From JANNPJ01 sp965200525 (GTDB lineage: Bacteria; Actinomycetota; Actinomycetes; Actinomycetales; Kineosporiaceae), in contig OZ241368.1 of NCBI GenBank assembly GCA_965200525.1, positions 558,001-622,000 on the forward strand: 64,000 nt of DNA. Direction: 5' to 3'. Positions 1 through 7,149 of the stretch are shown here, piece by piece. The stretch's first letter is position 1, and the number at the start of each line of letters is the position of its first letter. The notes under the pieces are model-generated. The model ran no database searches and was not told the origin of the DNA. It saw nothing but the letters and a program-made list of their open reading frames with translations. Both the position numbers and the translations under genes were made by a program.

Positions 1-975
1 CCCCTGAGCCTGGAGGGCATCGAGGTCAGCGTCGATGCCAGTATCGGCCTGTCCCTGTTCCCCGAGCACGGCACCGACGTGGGCCTGCTCCTGCGCCGGG
101 CCGACATCGCCATGTACCGGTCGAAGAAGGCGGGTTCGCGCCCGCACGTCTTCACCGGCAGCGAGGACGCCGTCGGCGACGACCGGCTGCGCACCCTGCA
201 GGACCTGCGCGCCGCCCTCAGCCAGGGCCAGTTCATCCTGCACTACCAGCCCAAGGTCGACCTGGGCACCGGCGCCGTCCACAGCGTGGAGGCACTGGTG
301 CGGTGGCAGCACCCAGACCGCGGGCTGCTCTACCCGGACAGCTTTCTCGATCTGGTCGAGGACAGCGGCCTGATGGCCGCCCTCACCCAGCAGGTCCTCG
401 ACCAGGCTCTCGACCAGGCCGCGCGCTGGCAAGACCAGGGTCTCACCCTGACCGTCGCGGTGAACCTGTCCGCGAGTTCCCTGCTGGACACCGAGCTACC
501 CGACTACGTCGCGGCCTGCCTGGCCGCTCGCCGGCTCGGCGCCGAGGCTCTCCAGCTAGAGATCACCGAGGAATTCCTGATGACCGACCGGGCCCGCGCC
601 CGGGACATCCTGGTGCGGCTGCGCGAGCACGGCGTCCAGATTTCGATCGACGACTTCGGCACCGGCTACAGCTCGCTGACCTACCTGCGCGAGCTGCCCA
701 TCGACGAGCTGAAACTGGACCGCTCGTTCGTCTTTCCGATGATTGACGACACCCGCGCCGCCGCCCTGGTCCGATCCACCATCGCCCTGGCCCACAGCCT
801 GGGCCTGCGGGTGGTGGCCGAGGGGGTGGAGACCGCGCTCGTGCTGGACGAACTCACAGCGTACGGCTGCGACCAGGCCCAGGGGTACTACCTGTCGCGC
901 CCCGTCCCGGCGGCCGACCTGGAGCACTGGCTAGATCAGCGCACGAACACCGCACTGCCGTTCACCCGTTCCTGA
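1..975 (+). CDS. GGDEF-EAL signalling protein, 5' truncated by window edge
   Basis: This is the C-terminal part of a cyclic-di-GMP turnover protein; the reading frame is open from base 1. The first ~45 codons are the end of a GGDEF domain (the typical RRADIAMYRSKKAG ending). A full EAL phosphodiesterase domain follows from about codon 65 to 310. The EAL motif reads EALVRW, the metal-binding stretch reads DDFGTGYSS, and the NLS, EITEE, KLDRSF and AEGVET motifs are all present, so the EAL domain looks active in hydrolysing c-di-GMP to pGpG. Whether the GGDEF half is active cannot be judged because its signature lies upstream of the window. The stop is six bases before the convergent reductase gene. 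Confidence 0.95.
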   Translation, partial: PLSLEGIEVSVDASIGLSLFPEHGTDVGLLLRRADIAMYRSKKAGSRPHVFTGSEDAVGDDRLRTLQDLRAALSQGQFILHYQPKVDLGTGAVHSVEALVRWQHPDRGLLYPDSFLDLVEDSGLMAALTQQVLDQALDQAARWQDQGLTLTVAVNLSASSLLDTELPDYVAACLAARRLGAEALQLEITEEFLMTDRARARDILVRLREHGVQISIDDFGTGYSSLTYLRELPIDELKLDRSFVFPMIDDTRAAALVRSTIALAHSLGLRVVAEGVETALVLDELTAYGCDQAQGYYLSRPVPAADLEHWLDQRTNTALPFTRS

Positions 976-980
976 ACAGC

Positions 981-1832
981 TCAGTTCGACCGGGCGAGCA
1001 GGTCACGCACGGACCGCGGCTCACGGCCGAGCAGGCTGCCCAGCAGAGGGTCGACGCCGGCGAAGTAACCCTCATGGGCGGCCTCGTACATACCGAGGAT
1101 GAAGTGCACCATCGGCTCGGCCTGCCCGGCGGCGACCTGCGCGGCGACCCACTCCTGCGGGTCGGCCGGCTCGAACTCGATGGTCCGCCCGTTCACCTCG
1201 GCGGCGATGGTCGCGAGCTCCTCGAACGTCGGTGCCGAACTCGCGGTCAGCGTCGTCGGCCCCTCGTAGGCACCGTCGGAGGCAAGGATGACGGCGGCCG
1301 CCTCGGCGGCGTCCTCGCGTGCGGTCCACGACACCGGCCCGTCGCCCGGAACGGTGACCCGGCCGGTCTCGGGCCACGGCCCCATCAGCCACTGGAGGCT
1401 GTGGGCGTAGAAGCCGTTTCGCAGCGACGTCCACGCGATGCCCGACTTGGCCAGCAGTTGCTCGGTGGCGAAGTGGTCGCGGGCCGGCTTGAACGGAGAG
1501 TCAGGCGCGGCGCCCTGATGACTGGTGTAGAGAATCCGTCCGACGCCGGCGGTGACGGCCGCTTCGATTGCCGTGGTGTGCAGGCTCACGGCGTCCGCAT
1601 GCGCATCGTTCGAGGAGACCAGCAGCAACTGGTCGGCGCCCTCGAAAGCGCCTGGCAGCGAGGCAGGCTCGGCGTAGTCGCCGTGGCGAACCTCGATCCC
1701 GCGCTCGGCGAACCGCGGGGCCTGGGCCAGGTCGCGCACGGCCACCGCGATCTCGCCGTCGGGAACCCGCTCGAGCAGGTGGTCGAGGGTGGCGCCGTTC
1801 AGTGCGCCGGTGGCGCCAGTGATGACGATCAT
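981..1832 (-). CDS. NmrA-like NAD(P)-binding oxidoreductase (quinone oxidoreductase 2 type)
   Basis: A 283-residue protein starting MIVITGATGALNG, which is the glycine-rich dinucleotide-binding loop of atypical short-chain dehydrogenases. The order of motifs (GATG at the N terminus, VRHGDYAEP, LLLVSSN, YTSHQGA) matches the NmrA/QorB group, cytosolic enzymes that bind NADPH and in some members reduce quinones. The typical SDR YxxxK pair is not obvious, as is usual in this group. It is divergent from a TetR gene across an 86-base gap holding an inverted repeat, so the TetR protein probably controls it. Substrate unknown. Confidence 0.85.
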   Translation of the reverse strand: MIVITGATGALNGATLDHLLERVPDGEIAVAVRDLAQAPRFAERGIEVRHGDYAEPASLPGAFEGADQLLLVSSNDAHADAVSLHTTAIEAAVTAGVGRILYTSHQGAAPDSPFKPARDHFATEQLLAKSGIAWTSLRNGFYAHSLQWLMGPWPETGRVTVPGDGPVSWTAREDAAEAAAVILASDGAYEGPTTLTASSAPTFEELATIAAEVNGRTIEFEPADPQEWVAAQVAAGQAEPMVHFILGMYEAAHEGYFAGVDPLLGSLLGREPRSVRDLLARSN

Positions 1833-1852
1833 GATCGATTCTCCCTGGATAT

Positions 1853-1872
1853 CGTTGGAAACATCTTCAACG
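1853..1872. promoter_or_regulatory. Candidate TetR operator
   Basis: The gap between the divergent reductase and TetR genes contains the inverted repeat CGTTG-N10-CAACG, with outer flanks ATAT/TATC that partly extend the symmetry. Its place between two divergent starts fits an autoregulated TetR operator. The arms are short, so this is a moderate call. Confidence 0.45.
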
Positions 1873-1918
1873 TATCAGCGGAATCACATTGATAGCAAGA
1901 TTGCGGTATCGTTGGTAC

Positions 1919-2650
1919 GTGATCGAGACCACCGACCGCCGCAACGACACCCGCTCGCGGATCATCGAGGTCGCGGCCGATCTGCTGCGGGAGCAGGGCG
2001 AGGCCGCGGTGACCACGCGGGGCGTGGCCGAGGGCGCCGGTGTCCAGGCTCCGATGATCTATCGCCTCTTCGGCGACAAGGACGGTCTGCTGAACGCGGT
2101 GGCCGAGCACGTGATGGCTACCTACGTGTCGGCCAAGGCGGCCATCGTGCAGGCGGCCACCGACGGTGGCGTCGACCCGCTGGACGAACTGCACGCCGGG
2201 TGGCAGATGCAGATCGAGTTCAGCATGGCCAATCCAGCCCTGTTCCGGCTGCTCAGCGCCCCGGACCGGGTACTGCACTCGGCCGCGGCCCGGTCCGGCC
2301 GACAGGTCCTGGAGTCGCGGGTCCACCGGGTTGCCCTGACCGGACGCCTTCGGGTCAGCGAGCAGCGTGCCGTCAACCTCATCCAGGCCGCCGGGGTCGG
2401 CGCCGTCCAGACCCTGCTGGCGACGGCGATTGAGCAGCGCGACGCCGGCCTGGCCGAGCACATGTATCGGGCCGTCCTGCAGCAGATTCTCACGGACACC
2501 CCCACCCCGCCCGACGCCGGACCGATGGCCACCGTCGTCGCCTTCCGGGCCCTGGCCCCCTCGCTCGACATGCTCACCGACGGCGAGCAGCACCTGCTCG
2601 GCGAACTGCTGGCTCGCGTCGTCGACGTTCTGGAGCGCGAACCGCGATAG
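1919..2650 (+). CDS. TetR-family transcriptional regulator
   Basis: The N-terminal helix-turn-helix is clear: TRSRIIEVAADLLREQG, then VTTRGVAEGAGVQAPMIYR and LFGDKDGLLNAV, the usual TetR DNA-binding domain in the first ~60 residues. The remaining ~180 residues are a helical ligand-binding domain of unrecognised specificity. I chose GTG at 1919 (MIETTDRRND) because the frame upstream to 1889 would add ten residues unlike the family and would enter the operator region. It is divergent from the NmrA-like reductase and probably represses it and itself. Confidence 0.88.
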   Translation: MIETTDRRNDTRSRIIEVAADLLREQGEAAVTTRGVAEGAGVQAPMIYRLFGDKDGLLNAVAEHVMATYVSAKAAIVQAATDGGVDPLDELHAGWQMQIEFSMANPALFRLLSAPDRVLHSAAARSGRQVLESRVHRVALTGRLRVSEQRAVNLIQAAGVGAVQTLLATAIEQRDAGLAEHMYRAVLQQILTDTPTPPDAGPMATVVAFRALAPSLDMLTDGEQHLLGELLARVVDVLEREPR

Positions 2651-2655
2651 TCGCC

Positions 2656-3537
2656 TCAGTGCCTCGACGTCGCCGCACGAGCACCGATCTCGTGCGTGCG
2701 GTGTTCACGCAGGGCCCGCAGGTGGACGACGGCCCAGGTGCGGTACGGCCGCCAGGCCCGCTCGACGTCGGCCAGGGCGGTGCCGGGCCCGTACTGCTCG
2801 GCGATCTCGGCATCGACCCGGGACTCGTGCTGCGGCACCGCATCCGGATGGTTGGCGCCGCGCAGGACCACCAGTTCGGCCGCGAACGGCCCGAGGCCCT
2901 TGACCTGCTGCACCCGCGCCACGGCAGCCGACGCGTCCAGCTCGCGCAGGCGAACGCCGTCGAGGACTCCCTCCAGGGCCGCGTCGGCCACGGCGTGCAG
3001 GTACTCGCCCTTGCGCCCGGGTAGGTCCAGATCAAGGGCCCGCAGTGTTTCCGGGGTCGGGAAAGCTCCCGATTCGCCGTGCTTGTCGATCAGGTCCTCG
3101 CGCAGGCGGGCGGCCTGGGTGATGCGGATGCGCTGCGAGAGCACCGCCCAGCCGGCCGCCTCATACGGCGAGTGGAACCCACACGGCCGCAGGCCCGGAA
3201 GCTGCTGCTGAGCCGCGCCGATGACGGGGTCACGCTCACCCACCGCCGGCCAACCGCGCGCATCGACGTCCAGGGACAGGAACCGGGCGGTCTGGGCCGC
3301 GGCCGCCTCCAGATCCCCGCCCCCGCTGACGGTGATCCGGGCCCGGGCGCCGTCCTGGGTGACGCTCGCGGTGGCGCGCGTCCAGTCCCGCTCGACCAGG
3401 AACACGGTGTGCAGGGCGCCGGCCGCGGGCTGCGCGCCCAGAGCCGCCGGGGCGAAGCCCTCCCAGAAGGCCCGGCTGGTGTCCAGCGACCAGGGACCGG
3501 CCACCTCCTGCTCGATCGTCGTGCGCATCACGGCCAC
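2656..3537 (-). CDS. DNA-3-methyladenine glycosylase II (AlkA-like, HhH-GPD)
   Basis: A base-excision repair glycosylase of 293 residues. The N-terminal ~100 residues resemble the AlkA N-terminal domain. The helix-hairpin-helix is VKGLGPFAAELVVLRGA (about residues 213-229), preceded by AVLSQRIRITQAARL, where the family has its QQ-like helix. After the hairpin the sequence is HPDAVPQHESRV; the canonical catalytic Asp of E. coli AlkA (in a PDD stretch) is not obvious there and a Glu (HES) sits nearby, which I believe is a subfamily variant. It probably removes alkylated purines. Its stop lies six bases from the convergent TetR gene, and the downstream minus-strand VOC gene ends two bases before it begins. 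Confidence 0.85.
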   Translation of the reverse strand: MAVMRTTIEQEVAGPWSLDTSRAFWEGFAPAALGAQPAAGALHTVFLVERDWTRATASVTQDGARARITVSGGGDLEAAAAQTARFLSLDVDARGWPAVGERDPVIGAAQQQLPGLRPCGFHSPYEAAGWAVLSQRIRITQAARLREDLIDKHGESGAFPTPETLRALDLDLPGRKGEYLHAVADAALEGVLDGVRLRELDASAAVARVQQVKGLGPFAAELVVLRGANHPDAVPQHESRVDAEIAEQYGPGTALADVERAWRPYRTWAVVHLRALREHRTHEIGARAATSRH

Positions 3538-3538
3538 C

Positions 3539-3910
3539 TCACGCCTGATCGTGGACAGTCACGGCATATCCGTCCGGATCGCTGAAGGTGAAGGTTCGGC
3601 CGAACGGGCTGTCGATGGGTACGCTCACGATGTCGACCCCGGCCTCGACCAGGTCGTCGTGCAGTCCCTGGGCGTCGTCGGCGGCCAGCCAGAGGGCGAC
3701 CCCGGCCCCCGGCCTGGGCGTGACGACGTCGAGGTCCAGCCCCGGTACGGGCGTGCGCACCGCGAACGGGACCGGTGTCGTCGCGAACACCACGGCCCCC
3801 GGTGGGCTGACCGGAGCCCGCCGCAGCCCCAGCCGGGTCTCGTAGAAGCCGGCCGCGGCCTCCAGGTCGCGGACCTGCAGGGCGATGAAGTCCGGTCCGG
3901 TCACGGTCAT
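3539..3910 (-). CDS. VOC / glyoxalase-fold protein
   Basis: A 123-residue single-module vicinal-oxygen-chelate protein: DFIALQVRDLEAAAGFYE at the N terminus and FTFSDPDGYAVTVHDQ at the C terminus are the two conserved edges of the fold. The start at 3910 (MTVTGPD) is preceded by AGGAGAA; a longer open frame to 3982 would run through the operator and is rejected. Members include glyoxalases, dioxygenases and antibiotic-binding proteins; the substrate cannot be told. It is divergent from a MarR gene with two palindromes between the starts, so it is probably the main target of that MarR. Confidence 0.85.
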   Translation of the reverse strand: MTVTGPDFIALQVRDLEAAAGFYETRLGLRRAPVSPPGAVVFATTPVPFAVRTPVPGLDLDVVTPRPGAGVALWLAADDAQGLHDDLVEAGVDIVSVPIDSPFGRTFTFSDPDGYAVTVHDQA

Positions 3911-3930
3911 GGGTTCTCCTCGAAAGTCGA

Positions 3931-3974
3931 TGTCAGTATTCTGACATCGACCAACGTATGTCAGAATACTGACA
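3931..3974. promoter_or_regulatory. Twin MarR operators
   Basis: Two 16-bp sites, TGTCAGTATTCTGACA (3931-3946) and TGTCAGAATACTGACA (3959-3974), are exact reverse complements of each other and each is a 6+6 inverted repeat around four A/T bases. They are 28 bp apart centre to centre, nearly three helical turns, so two dimers could bind on the same DNA face. The second site ends on the A of the MarR start codon, and no Shine-Dalgarno sequence precedes that codon, suggesting leaderless translation with direct autorepression. Confidence 0.85.
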
Positions 3975-4444
3975 TGACGCAAGGCGTAGGTGATCTCGAA
4001 CTGTCAATCGGGTACGCGCTGAAGCAGACCACCGTGGCCCTGCGCGCGGCGATGGAAGCCGCCCTACGCCCGCTGGGGCTGACCGTCTCCCAGTACTCCT
4101 GCCTTGAACTGCTCGGTCAGCGCGAGGGACTGTCAGCCTCGGACCTGGCCCGAGGGGTGTTCGTCACCCGCCAGTCGATGCACACCCTGCTGCTCGGCCT
4201 GGAGGCGCGCGACCTGCTGACCCGACCGGGCAGCGCACCGGTCGGTCGAGTTCTGCCCACCGAGCTCACCGAGGCCGGCCGGCAGGTCCTGCGGCAAGCC
4301 AGCGAGCAGGTGGCCCGGATTGAGCGGCGCATGACCGGTGCACTGAGTACCGCCGCCCAGCAGCGACTTCTGGCCGACCTGGCCGCCTGCACCGCCGCTC
4401 TGACCGGTGAACCACGAGACTCCCCCGATGAACAGCCTTCCTGA
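3974..4444 (+). CDS. MarR-family transcriptional regulator
   Basis: A 156-residue winged-helix regulator. LGLTVSQYSCLELLG, GLSASDLARGVFVTRQSMHTLLLGLEAR (recognition helix, broken here at about residue 62-85), and the wing GRVLPTELTEAG are standard MarR features. The ATG at 3974 overlaps the second operator. Regulation is likely relief of repression by a phenolic or other aromatic ligand, as in the family. Its obvious target is the divergent VOC gene. Confidence 0.9.
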   Translation: MTQGVGDLELSIGYALKQTTVALRAAMEAALRPLGLTVSQYSCLELLGQREGLSASDLARGVFVTRQSMHTLLLGLEARDLLTRPGSAPVGRVLPTELTEAGRQVLRQASEQVARIERRMTGALSTAAQQRLLADLAACTAALTGEPRDSPDEQPS

Positions 4445-5081
4445 AAGGGCTTTGGATCTGTCGTTTTCTGCATCACCACGGAATTGACTGCGTCACGGTT
4501 GTTCTCTACCGCTGACGACAACTCGGCCCAGCCGGCCGTCCGACCCGGCCGAGCCCGTTCCTGTTCTCCACCACGTCGTCGTACCGCTTGACCGCCGGGT
4601 CGGCATCACCACCTCTCTTTCGCCTCGAAAACGCGCTCAAGATTTTGTTGGAAAGCGCTATCCCAAACAATCCCGCCCGGCCCCGACGATGTCAATGGCC
4701 AAGGCCCGATCCAGCTCCTCCGGCCGACAAGCGCACTGATGTAACCGCTTCCGGGCGGTGATCGGAGCCGGCCGGAAGCGCCTCGGCCCCCATTCACCGC
4801 AGCCGGTGGCGATTTCTCTTGACAGCACGAAAGGCGGCGGTGCAACCTGCACTCAACCCCACCACATAAGTCGCGATCGTCCGATTCGCGACTGCGCTCG
4901 AGGCTCTGCGCTCCTCACGCGGAGCTCGACCATCGGGACGAGCCCGCGCGGCTGAGACCTCGGTCCGCCTCCCGCGTCGGAACCGGCCCCGATCCGGGGT
5001 ACGCAACGGGCTCCGTCAAGCCATGACGCCTGCCTGCGGCCCCTTCTTCATGATCCGTGAGAATCAAGGGAGATTCGATTC
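4445..5081. other. Long intergenic region, no gene recognised
   Basis: About 640 bases between MarR and the DUF1996 gene. Short open frames on both strands here (for example minus 4606-4845) have atypical composition and no recognisable motif, so they are not called. The stretch contains a LacI-type palindrome at 4648-4666. Just before the DUF1996 start, AAGGGAGA serves as ribosome-binding site and sits in the loop of a weak 5-bp GAATC/GATTC hairpin (5061-5076). Confidence 0.5.
4648..4666. promoter_or_regulatory. Possible LacI-family operator
   Basis: TTGGAAAGCGCTATCCCAA is an imperfect palindrome centred on AGCGCT, the CG-centred core typical of LacI-family operators that control sugar-utilisation genes in actinobacteria. 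It lies ~430 bases upstream of the DUF1996 gene, far for a simple repressor site, so this is tentative. Confidence 0.35.
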
Positions 5082-5978
5082 ATGAGTATCAGCTCAGCGT
5101 TCTCGCACGTCCGGTTCCCGGCCGGCCGCAGGAGGCTGGCCGCCCCGTTGGCGGTCGCCGCGATCGTGGCCTCACTGACCACGGCGGGGGGAATCAGCCA
5201 GGCGATGGCCGCCGATTCCCCGCCCCCGGCGCAGTACCAGGAGATGCACGCGAACTGCACGGTCAACCATCGTCTCAGCGACGACCCGATCGTCTTCCCG
5301 GGCCTGGCCGGCGCATCCCACAACCACACGTTCATCGGCAATCCGGCCACGAACGCCAACTCCACGCCGCAGTCGCTGGTCGGCGGGGCGACGTCCTGCC
5401 AGGACACCAAGGACGCCTCGGGCTACTGGTTCCCGACGCTGCTGCAGAACGGCGTGCCCGTGGTGACCGGCCAGGCGACGGTCTACTACAAGTCGGGAGT
5501 CAAGGACTACCGGACCGTCAAGCCCTTCCCGGCCGGGTTCAAGCTGCTGGTCGGAGACGTGAAGACGCCGAACGCCGCTGCCTTCCAGGGTGACTGGCAG
5601 TGCACCGGCTACAAGGGCGACGAGATCCCGGCGGCCTGCCCCGCCGGGGCCAAGCTGCTGGTCCACCTCAAGGCACCCAGCTGCTGGGACGGCGTCCATC
5701 TCGACACGGCCGACCACAAGTCGCACATGGCCTTCCCGGTGAAGGGAGTGTGCCCCGCCGATCATCCGGTGCCGCTGCCCCTGCTGGAGATCAAGGTTCC
5801 GTACGAACTGAACAACGGCAGCACCGCCGGGCTGGTCTACTCCTCCGGGGCCAGCTACTCCTTCCACTTCGACTTCATGAACGGCTGGGACGCCGCTCGC
5901 CAGGCCCAGCTCGTGTCGTACTGCATCAACGGCGGCCGGCAGTGCAACGGCTACGGAGAGGACCCGAAGAAGCCGTAA
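5082..5978 (+). CDS. Secreted DUF1996-domain protein
   Basis: A 298-residue exported protein. The N terminus has basic residues, a hydrophobic segment (LAAPLAVAAIVASLTTA) and an AMA-A cleavage site near residue 43. The mature protein shows the DUF1996 signature: MHANCTVNHRLSDDPIVFPG, then GASHNHTFIGN, then GDWQCTGYKG, SCWDGVHLD, HKSHMAFP and YSFHFDFMNGW. DUF1996 is best known from fungal secreted proteins, where it often accompanies WSC carbohydrate-binding domains, but it also occurs in actinobacteria. Conserved His and Cys suggest metal binding or disulfides; catalytic role unknown. ATG at 5082 follows AAGGGAGA. Confidence 0.85.
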   Translation: MSISSAFSHVRFPAGRRRLAAPLAVAAIVASLTTAGGISQAMAADSPPPAQYQEMHANCTVNHRLSDDPIVFPGLAGASHNHTFIGNPATNANSTPQSLVGGATSCQDTKDASGYWFPTLLQNGVPVVTGQATVYYKSGVKDYRTVKPFPAGFKLLVGDVKTPNAAAFQGDWQCTGYKGDEIPAACPAGAKLLVHLKAPSCWDGVHLDTADHKSHMAFPVKGVCPADHPVPLPLLEIKVPYELNNGSTAGLVYSSGASYSFHFDFMNGWDAARQAQLVSYCINGGRQCNGYGEDPKKP

Positions 5979-5994
5979 GGACAGGTAGGGCGAC

Positions 5995-6054
5995 GGGCGC
6001 GGTGCCCGGACCGGCCGGTGGCTCGACCTCCGGCCGAGGTCCGGGACCGCGCCC
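5995..6054. terminator. Strong bidirectional terminator hairpin
   Basis: Between the convergent DUF1996 and hydrolase genes there is a long stem: GGGCGCGGT plus CCCGGACC pairing with GGTCCGGG plus ACCGCGCCC, with one bulged G, and an inner GGCCGG/CCGGCC extension in the loop. No U-tract follows on either side, as is common in high-GC actinobacteria. Confidence 0.75.
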
Positions 6055-6062
6055 CTCCTACG

Positions 6063-6824
6063 TCAGGCCGGCGCCGCGGCGGTCCGGCCCAGGTGCCGCG
6101 CGAAGAACCGGACCGCGCTGTCGGCCTCGAAGCGAGGCAGCTCCTTGCTCCGGCCCGCGTTGGCGTGCAGGGTCTTCTCCTTCGAGGCGAAGGCGTCGAA
6201 CAGGGCGAGCCCGTCCTGGCGTTCGATGTTCTCGTCGTCCCACTGGAGCACGAACTCGATCGGCACCGTGATCCGGCCCGCCGCCTCGGCCAGGGTCGCG
6301 GACCAGAACAGGCCGAGGACCGCGGCGCTGATCCGCGGATCGGTCGCGGTCAGCGGGACGCCGATCGCGGTGCCCATGCTGACGCCGAGGTAGCCGACCG
6401 GCCCGTCGCTGCCGATCTGGGGCAGTTGCTGCAGGGCATCGAGGGTGGCCTGCCACTCGGGCACCGCCCGCCGGGCGATGTCGGCGTTGTACGGGCCGAC
6501 GATCGGACCCAGCGGCTCCCCGGCGGCCATCGCCCGGCGCATGAGCGCGACCTGCTCCTCGTCGTGGGCCGTGCGCGGCCGGCCACCGTGCCCGGGCGCA
6601 TCGATGACCGCGACGGCGAAGCCGCCGTGGGTCACCAGGCGCTCGGCCCGCCCGGTCATGGCCGGCGACTTTTTGTGATTGCCGCCGCCATGGCCCATCA
6701 GTACCAGCGGCAGGCGGGTCGATTCGGAGGCTGTGGCCGGTGACCAGAGGACGCCGGGGACCGGCCCCACGGTGAACTCGCGCTCGACGATGCCGTTCGA
6801 GGATGTCTCGGTGATGAAATGCAT
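6063..6824 (-). CDS. Alpha/beta hydrolase (dienelactone-hydrolase-like)
   Basis: A 253-residue cytosolic alpha/beta hydrolase. LVLMGHGGGNHKKSP forms the oxyanion region, GYLGVSMGTAIG (about residue 147-158) contains the nucleophile Ser, and LQWDDENI supplies a likely acid. The C-terminal position where relatives carry a catalytic His (near HANAGRSKELPRFE) reads Arg-Ser-Lys instead, with the only His three residues before the glycine, so activity is uncertain. A GAAAGG lies ~10 bases before the ATG. The substrate is unknown. Confidence 0.8.
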   Translation of the reverse strand: MHFITETSSNGIVEREFTVGPVPGVLWSPATASESTRLPLVLMGHGGGNHKKSPAMTGRAERLVTHGGFAVAVIDAPGHGGRPRTAHDEEQVALMRRAMAAGEPLGPIVGPYNADIARRAVPEWQATLDALQQLPQIGSDGPVGYLGVSMGTAIGVPLTATDPRISAAVLGLFWSATLAEAAGRITVPIEFVLQWDDENIERQDGLALFDAFASKEKTLHANAGRSKELPRFEADSAVRFFARHLGRTAAAPA

Positions 6825-7064
6825 GATTCGTACCTTTCGGGAGTCCTGAGTGAACAGGCGCTCCCGGCGACCCCTACGTCAGTCGCTCGAGCGTGACCCG
6901 GAACGGGAGCACCCATGTGGTTACCGCGGTCATGGGTCTCACCTCCTGGCTCGATGTCACGTGGACGGAACGGTACCCCCTACGGACCGCTGACCCAAGC
7001 GATTTGTCACCGATTTCGCGGCCCGCACCCGGGCCGGCCGGTTGCCTCCTTGGTGGCTTCTCGG

Positions 7065-7092
7065 TTGCCGAGGCCCGGTTCGTGCTTATGAT
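7065..7092 (+). promoter_or_regulatory. Candidate sigma-70-type promoter
   Basis: TTGCCG, a 16-base spacer, then TATGAT lie ~58 bases upstream of the GH26-like gene. The -10 is an excellent match to the housekeeping consensus and the region is unusually AT-rich for this window. Confidence 0.5.
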
Positions 7093-7149
7093 GAAGCGAA
7101 ACCTTCCGTAGCGTGAGGTTTCTCAGCCGGCTCTCAGCCTCTCAGTTCC

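Noticed and set aside
4606..4845. Minus-strand short frame between MarR and DUF1996
   Set aside because: No motif, no ribosome-binding site and no codon bias matching neighbours.
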